Program-made: the position numbers and the translations under genes
Origin: Cryptomeria japonica
Lineage: Eukaryota > Streptophyta > Pinopsida > Cupressales > Cupressaceae
DNA: 64,000 nt
Assembly (NCBI RefSeq): GCF_030272615.1
Contig: NC_081408.1
Span: 67,003,546 to 67,067,545 of the forward strand
Reading direction: 5' to 3'
Part shown: piece after piece, positions 11,128 through 22,148 of the stretch
How positions within the stretch are numbered: the stretch's first letter is position 1
Layout: every line of letters starts with the position of its first letter
The notes under the pieces: model-generated
What the model saw: the letters and a program-made list of their open reading frames with translations, nothing else
What the model was told of the DNA's origin: nothing
Databases searched by the model: none

Positions 11128-12600
11128 TGTAGATGTATAAAAATGACCATATTCCTAAATGAATATTTTATGTTCATTTCTCTATTTGATTAAATCCAAT
11201 TTAATTAAATTACCCGCATTCCTCTATTTAATTAAGTAAATTACTCAATTTATTTAAATTAAATTCACTATACCCATTTAATGAATAAATAATTTTATTC
11301 AATAAAACCCCCCTATCCACTTTTAATTAAATTCAAATTTAATTAAATAGTTATCCTAAATTGAATAAATCTAATTTATTTAATTTCTCCAAATTGCAAC
11401 CAAATTGATTATATTACTTTATTAAATCCTATTATCCCTCCATCCACTTGCAAAATCCCAAACCCCTTTCTAATCCCTTCTAGAATCTTCTAATCGCTTC
11501 TAATTAACCTAACCCCTCCTCTAAACTTTGTCACATCCCTAAGCAAAGAAAGTCACTTCTCAAAACCTCAAAGTCTTTGATAACCATTAAAGGCTTCAAG
11601 TCTTCAACCACTAAATTCCTCAAAATCTTTGATAACCTTTTAAGGCTTTCAACCTTCAACCACTTAATCCCCAAAGTCTCCAAAAACCATTAATGGTTAA
11701 CTCAAACCCTCCTACATGGTTAAAACATTTGTTTTGACTCAACCTTCACCCAACCCAAGGGTCTCATCAGGCCTTTAATGCTTTGACCATGATTATCTCT
11801 TAATCATTTGCACAAAGGTTTATCCTTGGATTAACTCTTAATCCAGTGGGTAATCCTAACTTAGACTTGACCCTTAGCCTCTAGATAACCATGAGGTCTT
11901 CTCAGGCATTCAATATCTCCAACCCCTTCTCTCAACCCAGTCTTATGTTGACACTTGTCACCAATTCATTGGTGCCAATTACAAACATGGATCCCCAACT
12001 TTCAAACTCAACCCTTGATCAACTCTTTCAATCCTGACCATCCATTGCCCTATTTTTGCTATAAATAGAGCTCTCATTCCTCCAAAACAATCATCCTTCA
12101 AAATTGTAGCATCACACTTATGCTCAAATACATTCAAGCTTTCTCTTTTCATATATGCTCATCATTTAGTCTCTCTTAAATTAGGAATTAGATTAAATAT
12201 GCATGTTTAGAATAATTTCTTTATCATTTTAGTTCAATCATAGACTAAATATAGTATGCTAGGATAGTATTCATACTAATCTTGTCATCTTATCATTTAG
12301 TTTATTGCATTCTAGAATCATACATAGCTTATAACACATTTCATTCTAAAAATCTATCAGAGCATTCCTCGTTCTTGCATTTGCCATCCTTAAACCATTT
12401 TGCTCAGTGATCTGAGAGCAAAAACATTGGTTTGAGGGACATTGTGAGATAGAGAACCATGGGACCCACCTTGGGAAGCTGAGTAATATGTCGTTACTCC
12501 ATAGCTTGCACCAAGAAGTCCTGTGTGTGTGTGTGGACTAGTATTTTGAAATATTTTCACATATTGAATTCTATCATCCCAGTTTTCCCGCATACAACCT
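11128..12600 (+). repeat. 3' LTR of element 1 (right end approximate)
   Basis: It starts TGTAG after the polypurine tract and is rich in TTAAATTAAATT. It contains CTTTAATGG and AAGTCTTCAACC blocks like those of the element C LTR, and a TATAAATAGAG promoter near 12060. The 5' copy is outside the window, so the 3' border is a guess. Confidence 0.7.
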
Positions 12601-13032
12601 TAAACTAGATCACCACTATTTCAAGTAGGATAGGGAGTCTCTATATGATGTTTTGGCTATAACAAAAAATTGTGACATGGACCTCTTTAGGGTTTTTAAA
12701 TAGGTCTTTTATGAAATCAAATAATTTAACCTTAAGAATAGGGAATTTGCAAGCAAACTAGATGAGATAGTTGAAAAAGGGCAGCCTTAGAAGGTGGAAG
12801 AGGAAATTTGGATCGAGGAAGATAAGATTTCCATGATAGACTATCTACAAAGAACTCTCAAACTTTTGAAAAAGATGAAAAGAGAAAACAATAACAAAAC
12901 CATGCAGTTGGAAGGGGAAGTAACTAAAATCAAGGAAACTTTCAATGTAATCATAAAACAAAGCCACAAAGATTGTTAAAATCTCTGCAACCACTATGAA
13001 CACACTAGATGATAATTTAGATAAGTCCCAAC
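12601..13032 (+). other. Unassigned retroelement debris with a short coiled-coil-like ORF
   Basis: Between the gypsy LTR and the LTR of element A is about 430 bp. Positions 12794-12979 can encode 61 residues rich in Lys and Glu (KLLKKMKRENNNKT), like the coiled-coil part of the gag of element A. It may be the remains of another gag interrupted by A. Nothing firmer can be said. Confidence 0.3.
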
Positions 13033-13894
13033 TGTTGGCATTATACACTCAACTGAGAATAGTTGATGGTGTTATTCATGGAAACCAACTAGTAACATGG
13101 TTCACAGGTTAAACCAGCAACAAACATCATCTACCGGCACCGACAAGAACTATGAGTTTATTCTCATAGGTATCTAGTCTACATCAAGAACAGTTCATAC
13201 CGACACTCTAAGCTGATTCGAAATAATATTTTTTTGTATTGTAATTATATTTGTATAGCCGACATGATGTATTGTAAAGACATATATATATGTATGATAT
13301 CTTGTAGGTCATTATAAAATGTAATTAAATAATGTAATGAAGTGATATATGAGATGTGATAGGTTATGATAGAGAATGAATTCTATATGCATTTTGATGT
13401 AATTATCTTATGAGCAAATAAGAGAAAAGAGGAGAGAATCAAGGTTTATGGCAGAGGTATCCGAAAGAGCTTAAACCAGTACTGAATCCAGCATTGTAGA
13501 TGCTATTTTCAGTAGTACATTATCATTGGATTTAATCATCCAATTGTGTATTTAGTGAGACTTCATTTTTGTATTGAGTAGTGAGATCTAGGTTGTTGGC
13601 CTTCCTACATGTGTAGGCCCCTATTATACAAGTAATATTTATTCATATTAGTCAATGAGTAAATATTATGGGTCACAAATCCCACCAAGGTTTTTCCCTT
13701 ACTAGGTTTCCTTGCCAAAAATATCTATGTTATGGTGTGTATTGATGGTTATACTTTTGTTTCTCTTTACTGCATTATTATTTGTTTACCGATATATTAA
13801 TTTAGGTTATAAAGTTGCAAACAAGTTTAAATATTTCATCTACCGGTTAGACACTAATTCACCCCCTCCCTCTTAGTGTCTTTGGGACTGATCA
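13033..13894 (+). repeat. 5' LTR of element A
   Basis: It starts TGTTGGCATT and ends near GACTGATCA. An extra 11-12 nt separate this end from the primer-binding site, so the end could lie at 13905. It includes the TACTGAATCCAGCAT block also found in the D and F LTRs. Confidence 0.7.
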
Positions 13895-13906
13895 ATTATC
13901 TAAAAA

Positions 13907-13918
13907 TTGGTATCAGAG
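13907..13918 (+). promoter_or_regulatory. Primer-binding site (initiator Met-tRNA) of element A
   Basis: TTGGTATCAGAG matches the complement of the plant initiator Met-tRNA 3' end. This is the usual primer of copia elements. Confidence 0.85.
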
Positions 13919-13976
13919 TCTAGTCCTCTATTTGCAGAAGCTTAACAGCTTAAGGAAGATTCTAAAACCAGTACCT

Positions 13977-14999
13977 ATGGAAAGTTTGAGACAATAGTTG
14001 GAAGGATCTCTTGAAGATTTTGATGCAGAAAAATTGAAGAATATCAAACTGGAAGATGAACTCAAAACTGCCTAGGAATTCATCAAAGCATTTCAAGATA
14101 ACCAAGTTATAGCAAAGAATAAGAGAAAAGAATTACATATGCAATTGCAAAACCAAGATAATAAAGAAAAGGAAACTCTTAGAGATATTACAAAAAAATT
14201 AAGACAAGAGAACAGTAACATGAAGAATGAGATGCAAGATTTAACCATGAGACTATGCAAGGATATTGAAGATAGAAAGAGCAACAAAAAATATTTGGCC
14301 AAAAGACTTAATGAAAGATCAGATGAATCTCTAAGGCTTGATTATGAAAATTATATGCTCAAAATAGATTAGATTCACATGCAAAATAACAAAGAGGAAC
14401 TAATGAGACAAGTTTTCACTCTCGAAAGTGAGTTGGTCATTGCAAATGAATACAAAGACAAATTCAAGAAGAGTTCAGATAAGCTTGATGATATGCTGAT
14501 AAATTAGAAACTCAATGGAGAAATAGTTGGAATTGGATTTGAACATGGAGAAAGTTCTAGAATTGGAAACAATCATGATCGCAACAAACCGGTGAGGCAA
14601 CCTAATGCTTATAAATTCAATGGAAAATGTTTTAATTGCAACAAATTTGGTCATAGAGAAAATCAGTGCAAATTTAGGAATAATCAGAATACAAACTCAT
14701 CCACCAGTCAATGTTTGAAATGCAATAAAAATGGTCATAACTCAGACAATGGCAGAATGAATGTGAAATGCTATGTTTGTGGTAGATTTGGACATTTATA
14801 TAATCAATGCAGAACTCAAACTGGCCAAGGTTATGGAAAAGCTATTCAAAGAAACAATGTAACTTGTTATTCATGTAACAAGATTGGGTATATTGTAAAA
14901 TTTTGTAGAAGCAAGAATATATTGGCGAACAAAAAAGGATCTAATGAAAAAGCTAAAGAAAAGGTGAATGAAATCAAGAAAGAATTTTCTAAACAATAG
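13977..14999 (+). pseudogene. Gag-like zinc-knuckle protein (element A)
   Basis: The ATG at 13977 opens a frame kept to TAG at 14997-14999. The N-terminal two thirds is a long charged coiled coil (Lys/Glu/Asn-rich). From 14630 come four CX2CX4HX4C knuckles: the first (CFNCNKFGHRENQC) and third (CYVCGRFGHLYNQC) are intact. The second lacks the last Cys and the fourth has His changed to Tyr. At least four stops (for example near 13995, 14070, 14370 and 14505) break it. The protein would coat the RNA in the particle. It matches the gags of B and G in layout, not in detailed sequence. Confidence 0.75.
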
Positions 15000-15396
15000 A
15001 TCAGGAGGAGAAATTAGAGGAATGATGAAACTGTCTGTGCACTAGCACAACAGAGCAATCCTGCACCGGCAGAAGATTCTTCATATAACTAAGGAATAAT
15101 CCTTAGGGATAAAGAAACTAATTGAAAATCATACATTTACCCTCAGTTGGTGGTAAGAAGTTATAATTCTTCTTTATCGACAGATATGTGGAGTTTTCAC
15201 TTCACCGACAAAGCATTTATCATAGTTGTAAGTTAACTTTTTGGTTATAAAGGCATTGCAACTTCTGATTTCAGCTCACCAAGCATTCAAACATTCGAAG
15301 AGAGTGAAATTGCGAAAAGGAATTCTAAAGGCGAAGCAACAAAGGTTTTTGAGAGCATTCAAGGATTTCTTCGCTAAAAGGTATTTATCTTATGCA

Positions 15397-15656
15397 ATGG
15401 CTTCTTCATCCTCTGTTCCTAAATTCATTACAAACCCTACCATTGTGGAGAAAATAAAATGACCTAGAGCCATTTTAAAAATAATTCATAAGATAGCTAA
15501 ACTGGATGACTCCATTGGTGCATTTTCTAGAATCCCAAATGGAGTTGCCTTTGTTGAAGACCCTAGGGAATACATACATTGTTACATTGAAAGTTTAGGG
15601 TTTGAAGATTTGAAGAATATATTCATAAATGTTATCACTGACAAACATTGGGTAGT
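15397..15656 (+). pseudogene. Start of ORF2 (element A), cut by a copia insertion
   Basis: The ATG at 15397 begins MASSSSVPK and runs with one stop (TGA near 15460) to the copia junction at 15656. Its start resembles ORF2 of B (22149) and G (59852), with a Ser-rich start and a DPREYIHCYIESLGFEDL segment comparable in place to DYID-KIEDLG. The sequence is much diverged, so this would be a separate subfamily. Function unknown. Confidence 0.5.
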
Positions 15657-16704
15657 TCTTAGGACCCGGAGGCATCTAAGAGAGGGGGGTGAATCAGTTG
15701 CCCAAATATAACTTAATCAAACTTGATACATAATTTTGGTAAATAAAACTTAATGTCATTCAACAGATGAAAAGTTAATATCAATACTAGTGAAACTTAA
15801 TGCATGAAACAGAAGGAGAAACAACATCCACAACACATAACACAAAGATTTGTACATGGAAACCTTGTAAGGGGAAAAACCACAGCAAGAAACCTTACCA
15901 ACAATTAGATGATACTACTATAGATAGTATGTGTGTACAAATGGGGTTTGCACATGCAGAAAGGCTAGCTGCCTAGAGCTCACTGCTCAATCACAAGATG
16001 GGAGTCTCACTACCTACAATTGGATGATTAAATCGAATGATAATGTATTGCTCAAAGTAGTATCTCTAATGTTGGATTCAGTACCAGTTAAGCTCTGATA
16101 ATCTCCTTCAAACCTTCCTTGAACCTTCTCTATGGTCTGCTCATATGATCTTCGATATTGGCACATACCATGTTACAATACCATAACCTTACATGGCTTG
16201 TCTCTTCATCTCACAATTGAGATCTTACATATATACCAAAACCTAAGACCAAATGTATTGGTCAGCTCACTAAGAATATTACAATTAAATCAATTACAAA
16301 TAAGTCAAGATGTGATGCATCATGTCATCTCAACAACAATACCAATTGATTAAACCATCTCCATAACATGTCGTGCTGATTTGGAATAGATAACGCATGT
16401 CGGTCCATAACATAGACCAATTTGTCGGTAACAACAAATATGTCAACCCGATTAGACCAATAACCAAATTACTAAAACTAAGTGTCAAAACGATGTCTTT
16501 AACATAACCAAGTGATCTCCAGAAGAGAACAAGTCATCCTAAGTGCTTGTGAACAATATAACCTACCGGTAAACCAAATACCAGTGACTGTGCATAAGTC
16601 ACTGAACTTGCCACTGAACATAACCAATGTTCTCCAGAAGGATAAGTGTTGATAAGTGTTGACATCAATGACAAAACTAATGCAACATATCCATAATACC
16701 AACA
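15657..16704 (-). repeat. 3' LTR of copia element H
   Basis: On the reverse strand it begins TGTTGGTATTATGG at 16704, right after the polypurine tract, and ends GGGTCCTAAGA at 15657. It is homologous to the LTRs of F and D. The outer end is placed by comparison with the F LTR, which ends CCTAACA. Confidence 0.8.
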
Positions 16705-16718
16705 ATCTCCCCCTTTGG
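16705..16718 (-). promoter_or_regulatory. Polypurine tract of copia element H
   Basis: The reverse strand reads CCAAAGGGGGAGAT immediately before the LTR. The same tract is found in B, D, F and G. Confidence 0.85.
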
Positions 16719-17077
16719 CATTGATGGCAACACAAAGATGGAAAAACCATCTAAGTGCCAAAGTAGAAATGCCAAAAACCAATAACCAACAATCTCCTGA
16801 ATAGATCAATACCAGAAATCAAAAATACAAATGCATAGAGTAAAAATCTCTCCCTCAATGAATAATCTCTCCCGAAAGGATAATTTTTTAATGTTTTTCC
16901 ATAGATATCTCTCCCCCTTTGACATCAAATGCCAAAGAAATACAAAACCATATACAACTAGTTCATACAACCAATTACAAATACCAACTACTCCCCCTGA
17001 GAAGTAGCTCTCCTCCATCAAAGCCGAAAAATCATTTCTATGTAAATTCTATCGGTTTGATGCCAAGCATCAACTAT

Positions 17078-18185
17078 CTAAGTCTCTACCAGTGAGGGTA
17101 TAACCCCAAGCCACTCTCTAAGATATTCAAAATTTTCCTTAGGAAAAAGCTTAGTAAAGATATCTACAATGTGCTCTTTAGTATTCAAATAAACCAGTCT
17201 CACTTCTTTTGCTTCTACATTATCTTTCAGAAAATTATATTTGATAGACACGTGTTTTGTTTTAGAGTGAAATACCAGATTCTTAGATATATCAATTGTT
17301 GCTAAATTATCACAATAGATGATTATACGTTCTTTTCATTTTACCTTTATGTCCTTCAACATTTTCTTAATCCATAATACTTGAGTTCAATTAGTTGTTG
17401 CTGCAACATATACTAATTCTACTATTGATAATGATGTACAACTCTATTTCTTCCTCAACCATGAAATCAATGTGCTACCAAGAAAGAATGCCCCACCGAT
17501 GTTGCATTTTTTTTCATCTACATCTCCTACCCAATTTGCATCGGTGTAAGCACATAAATCAAAAATTTTATTTTTAAGATACCATAAACCAGGATTTATT
17601 GTGCCTTGTAGATACAAAAACATCCATTTCACTATTGATTCATGATTTTTTCTAGGATTACTCTAAAATCTTGAAACAATACCCACTAAATTCCTAATAT
17701 TAGGTCTTGTTTGTGTCAAATACAATAAACCTCCAATCATAGATTTGTATCTTTTTGGATTAAAAAGAGCTGAATCATCCTTCAACGATAGTTTATCAGT
17801 TGTAGTCATAGGAGTACTTAATGGTTTAGAGTTTTCCATACCAAATTTCTTCAGTAATTCCTTTAAGTACTTTGATTGACATTTGAATATACCTTTATCA
17901 GTCTGTAAAATCTACAATCCTAAAAAGAATTTTATCTTCCCAATCATAGAAATTTCAAAATCTTCCTACATCTATTAGAAAAGTCTTTACACAATCCATA
18001 TTCTCCTCCAAAAATGACATCATCAACAAAAACTTCAATAACGAAGATGTCTTCATTAGTCACTTTGAAATATAAGTTGTTGTCAGCATTACCTTTAGTG
18101 TAGCCAAGCTTCAAAATATATTTGTCCAATCTAGCATACCAAGCTCTAGGAGCTAGCTTCAATCCCTACAAAATATTTCCTTAAG
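17078..18185 (-). pseudogene. Copia RT (C-terminal part) and RNase H (element H)
   Basis: Reading down from 18185, a segment matching [12 protein letters not shown] leads to the catalytic FVDDVIFGG near 18010, then the thumb region, and YTDANWVGDVDEKK of the copia RNase H near 17545. It ends with TAG at 17078-17080. Several stops and small indels break it. The fingers part of RT, with protease and integrase, is missing here; part of the missing RT is in fragment I. Confidence 0.8.
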
Positions 18186-18188
18186 CTA

Positions 18189-19324
18189 TGATGCAAAGGA
18201 AGAGTGTGATAAATAAGCCTTAATATTTATAAGGGAAATACAAGGTTCAAACCCCTGGGCCTACTAGCACCCAAATGGCTTAGATAGGTCGAATGCAAAC
18301 CAACACTTCTCCTGATGATTCCAAAGGTATGGAATGTTTATACAACTCCCAAGTAAGTTTTTTCAACTGGTTTTTTGGTTCTAAGAATTGGTCCTTATGA
18401 AAAACCCTCTTTTTAGTCTTCTAAGCCTATTTGCCCAATTAGCCCTCCAATGAAGAAGACATATGTTTCCACTAAAAATTTTCAAAAATATAAACAAACA
18501 AATCACATATTCTGACACCCTTTTGGCTCTACTTTGACATACTAAAATCTTACATGAGGTTACTTTGGAAAGTATATGTTCAACTGCAACTGTGCACTAT
18601 TTTTAGACTAAAAAAATGGTAAATTTACGAAGGAGGACTATGATGTTTTAACTCCCTGACTCCAAAAATTTCAACAATCATCCAATATGGTTCAAAACTA
18701 GGAAAATACAATTATATTCAAGAGTTAACCCTCCTAGATGCAAGGTCTCTAATTTAGCCTTCCATAAGCCCTTAAAAGTAGGGTTTCTCACATACCCCTC
18801 TTCCAAACTCTATACCACCAAAATGATGATGGATGCACCTTCAATAGGACATTTCTTGGCACTTTCAATCATAAAATATACCTCTCCTTAAGGCAGATTT
18901 TCTACTTCTAGTCCTTAGCAAGCAATTTCAATGCAATTTAACTACTTTCCAACGACTTCTCTCAACCTTATCTGCACATTATTAGGCTAGAAAATAATTT
19001 TACATGTTAAATTGAGACATCCCATGATTCACAGGCCTAATTCAATCATGGAATGCCTACTTCATGTTAGAAAATCACTATTGTTATCTAAAACTAGTCA
19101 AAAAGTGTTAACCGTCAGCCAAGAATTGCAAACTGAGATAGAACTAAAACATCAATGAATCCAACTGATAATTGGTAGGTTACAAAAACTCTCAAATTAT
19201 TATAAAACTATAACCTATCAATATTCTATGTTGATCATGCAAAAATAACAATAAAATGGAAGAATTTGGTCTTTATTGCAAAGTTGTTGTCTCAGTTCAT
19301 ACACCCACATGGTCTGTCGTATAA
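18189..19324. other. Left part of unidentified insertion X (TG...CA)
   Basis: This 1.1 kb starts TGATGCAAAG right after AGCTA in the copia RT. It has no coding potential, tandem repeat or recognised family. Together with about 35990-36304 it forms the outer edges of an insertion with TG...CA ends and a 5-bp target duplication (AGCTA/ATCTA, one mismatch). A solo LTR into which C and B later jumped would fit. The identity is inferred. Confidence 0.45.
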
Positions 19325-20410
19325 TGTTGGCATTTTTTATGTTTATGTTGTGATTGTCATTGATGGACACACACTTGCATTCAGATCCTCTTTATATGTA
19401 TGAGTTTGAGCACAACTGGTATGTTGTATTATAGTCTTTAGACTATTGGTGTTTTGCAGAATGTGTTTCCTGGTCTGAAGCAGCATGTTGACCCCAAGCA
19501 ATACGAGGGACTAAAGTGGCATAACACATTTTTACCAGTCTTCATTTTTGTCAAACCAACAACTGGCATTTTGTATGAACTGGCAATACTCTGTGATGAG
19601 TTACCAACTGGCATTTTGTGATGAGTTACCATCCACTGATTGTTTGACGGTGCTGACACATTAACAGTGTTTTTTGTGTGATGTTACCAAGTATGTCCAA
19701 GTTCATTGAACCTAGGGAATTGTAATGTAATCCTATTGGACCGACATGAAATCAGATTCCTTTATAAGGACATCATGTCTAGGGTTTTAGGTTGTTGATG
19801 TGGTTGTAGTGAAAATTTATGTTGTTGTTAGGGTTTAAGGTGGTTGAGGAGTTGGAGAGAATATGAATGTGTAGAAGACTGAAGTAATGCTAGAGTGCAT
19901 TAAGAATGAGCTATCAAGGATCTAACCGAGTAGTCTGTGCTATTAGCTAGATCAAACACTTTTTGATTACTCACATCTTTGACAAGTCTGTAGCCCTTAA
20001 TCGGGTAGGCCCAAAAGCCTTTTTTAAATCCTCTAACAAGGTGGTTCACATATGTGGATCTAGCAAGGTAGTCTTTAGTCAGATTTATCTCCTAACAGGA
20101 TCTATTCTGGTCAAGAACATTGTAAGACCCTAACCGGTTTGACCTTAACTAGTCTAGATCCTATTCTGCAGATAGTTACTTGTGAGTTCCATCTCACCAT
20201 GGTTTTTCCCATTTGGATTTCCATGTCAAAATCTCTTGTGTTATGGTGTTTGTGCTTCTGTGGGTGAATGCATTATTAGCTATTTGGTTTGCATGTTTGT
20301 TAACTGGTTTGTCTGCTAAACTATTTTACTGGTTTACTCTCAGTCTTGCAAAGTGTTTAAGTGCAAATATTTTTGGCATACTAACTCACCCCCCCTCTTA
20401 TTATTCATCA
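19325..20410 (+). repeat. 5' LTR of element B
   Basis: It runs from TGTTGGCATT to ATTCATCA. A TATA-like TTTATAAGG lies at 19761. The 3' LTR matches along its whole length with scattered, mostly transition, differences and a few short indels. Confidence 0.88.
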
Positions 20411-20411
20411 A

Positions 20412-20425
20412 TTGGTATTAGAGCC
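20412..20425 (+). promoter_or_regulatory. Primer-binding site of element B
   Basis: TTGGTATTAGAGCC is one nucleotide after the LTR. It matches the initiator Met-tRNA site TGGTATCAGAGCC with one C-to-T change. Confidence 0.85.
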
Positions 20426-20460
20426 AAACTTTCTATAAGTTGAACCACTTGGAAAGAGAT

Positions 20461-21699
20461 ATGGGGGAATACACTTTGAGGGAACTTACCCACTGGCTCA
20501 CTCAGTCTAAGCAAGCCTATGATGATCTTATGGTCAAATATAAGGCATCCCAAGCAAAAAGGAGAGAACATGTAGAAAAGCTGATGGAGCTATCTGAAAA
20601 TAGTTCTTCAGATGAGGTAGACATGGAAGCCCTAATTGCAGAAGTAAATAAGTTGAATAAATCAAACTCCAACCTCAGAAAGGAATTAGAAGGACTGACT
20701 ATATAGATGTGTCAAGAAAGAGATCATGAGATCTCCAAGTTGAAACAAGAGATCAATGCCCTAACTGCTCAACTTCATGCAAGCAAAGTAGAAAAGGAAG
20801 ACATGCAAGGAGAACTGAACATTGCCATCTTTGAAAATGAAAACTTGTTGAAAACAAATGTTGCAATTTCCAAAGAACTCTCTGAGTCAAAGGAAATACT
20901 TGCTAAGTTCAACAATAGTACTATCAAGCTAGATCAAAAGCTTTAATCTACCAAACCAGTCAAGAATACCAATGGACTTGGCTATTCCAGTCATGAGGAA
21001 GGTGAGACCTCTAGTACAAATGCTGGAACATCAAAGAAACAACCAACATCAAAGGATAAAGGTAAGCAAAAGTTTAAACCTATTTTTTTTAACTATCTTA
21101 AAGAAGGACATACTGCAAATGTGTGCAGGAGTAAGGCTTACAACAATTTTCCTTATTTCCTAAATTATAAGCCTAGATCCTATAGATTCAATGGTAACTG
21201 TTATGCATGCAACAAGTATGGGCATAGAGCATCTGAATGTAGGTTTGTTATGAATAACACTGGAAGATATCCTCTAAGGACCCAAGGAGCTGGTCCTGAA
21301 CCTTTTGTGAGCTAGAATCACAACTGGTTTAATGCCTTCAATCATCAACAAAGAAGTGGTGGCTATCAAGCGGCAATCAGATGGAGAGAAAACTGTATGG
21401 TATGTCATGGTCATGGTCACACTACTACAACATGCAGAAGGAAGAATGGAAACATGAACAATGGACCTTGGAGAGCACCTCAATTGGTCTGCTATCATTG
21501 CAACAAACCGAGTCACATTGCTAGATTCTGTAGATCAAGAAAGGACATATCTAATGACATACCAGTCACTGCAGAAAGAAATATTGATGTTGACACTATT
21601 CAAGCAGACATGAACAAAACCTGGAAGAAGAAACCAGTGGTGTTACAAGAGGAATCGGTTTTTGCACCTAGTGTGGAAATCACGAAACTAGAAATCTAA
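20461..21699 (+). pseudogene. Gag-like coiled-coil and zinc-knuckle protein (element B)
   Basis: The ATG at 20461 (MGEYTLREL) follows the primer-binding site by 35 nt. The first part (to about 20945) is a charged coiled coil. A Lys/Ser linker follows, then four knuckles: the first has its two leading Cys changed (FFNYLKEGHTANVC), and CYACNKYGHRASEC, CMVCHGHGHTTTTC and CYHCNKPSHIARFC are complete. The frame ends with TAG at 21697. Stops lie at 20704, 20944 and 21313; there is no frameshift. It should bind the element RNA in the particle. The same gag is seen in G. Confidence 0.82.
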
Positions 21700-22148
21700 G
21701 CTTTAGAAAAGCTTAGGGGGACAAACGGTGAAATTTTTTGAACCCCTAGTTTACACTAGTAAAAGTCCTTAATTGGTATGTGATACCTGTCATTTGGTAG
21801 AAGACCGAAAATGGTAAAAAGGCAAATTAGGGTTTACGCCCTAATGGAGGAGCATTAATGATGGTAGGTAAGGAATATGCTTAAAAGCATTTTACAAATC
21901 ATTTCTCACTATCAGTTTTTGAGTGAAGAAAAGTTTTTCAAAGAGCATAGCAATGAAAAGGAGATTTGAGTTGAGATTTTGAGAAATTGAGAAACTATGA
22001 AGGAGATTTAAATTCAAACTACAAATGGTCAAGTGGAGAACACAAAGCGGTTATTCAACAATCGATAGAGTGTGGAGTGAAGGAGAATTGAAAAGACCTA
22101 ATTTCACATATTTCAAAAGGTATTTCTTGAGTTCTTAAAATTTAAATC

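Larger units (their letters stand above)
1..12600 (+). mobile_element. Element 1: Ty3/gypsy, Tat-lineage LTR retrotransposon, 3' half
   Basis: The window opens inside gag. What follows in order is a CX2HX4HX4C zinc motif, aspartic protease, G-patch, reverse transcriptase, RNase H, a second (archaeal-type) RNase H and integrase, then a long 3' region, a polypurine tract at 11114-11127 and a 3' LTR from 11128. Gag-pol order with integrase last makes it Ty3/gypsy, and the dual RNase H is the known hallmark of the Tat lineage. The 5' LTR lies outside the window. The right end is approximate because no second LTR is available for comparison. The 4.8 kb between pol and LTR is unusually long and holds a reverse-strand gene. 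Confidence 0.85.
13033..15656 (+). mobile_element. Element A: non-autonomous copia-type element, 5' part
   Basis: It has an LTR (TGTTGG...) at 13033-13894, a primer-binding site and a gag with four zinc knuckles, and then begins a second ORF that is cut at 15656 by reverse-strand copia element H/I. No RT or integrase is present. The order gag then ORF2 is the same as in B and G. Its 3' LTR is not in the window. Its LTR shares blocks with those of copia elements D and F (for example ACATTATCATTGGATTTAAT). Confidence 0.75.
15657..18188 (-). mobile_element. Element H: reverse-strand Ty1/copia element, 3' half
   Basis: On the reverse strand this reads RT (from about 18185), RNase H, polypurine tract and LTR, ending against ORF2 of element A. 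The RT starts abruptly just after the point where fragment I (36310-36434) stops. H and I therefore look like two halves of one element separated by an 18.1-kb insertion flanked by AGCTA (18184-18188) and ATCTA (36305-36309). The 5' half lies beyond F, outside the window. Confidence 0.75.

Noticed and set aside
20412-20425. tRNA-like TTGGTATTAGAGCC sites
   Set aside because: They are primer-binding sites next to LTRs; no cloverleaf surrounds them, so they are not tRNA genes.
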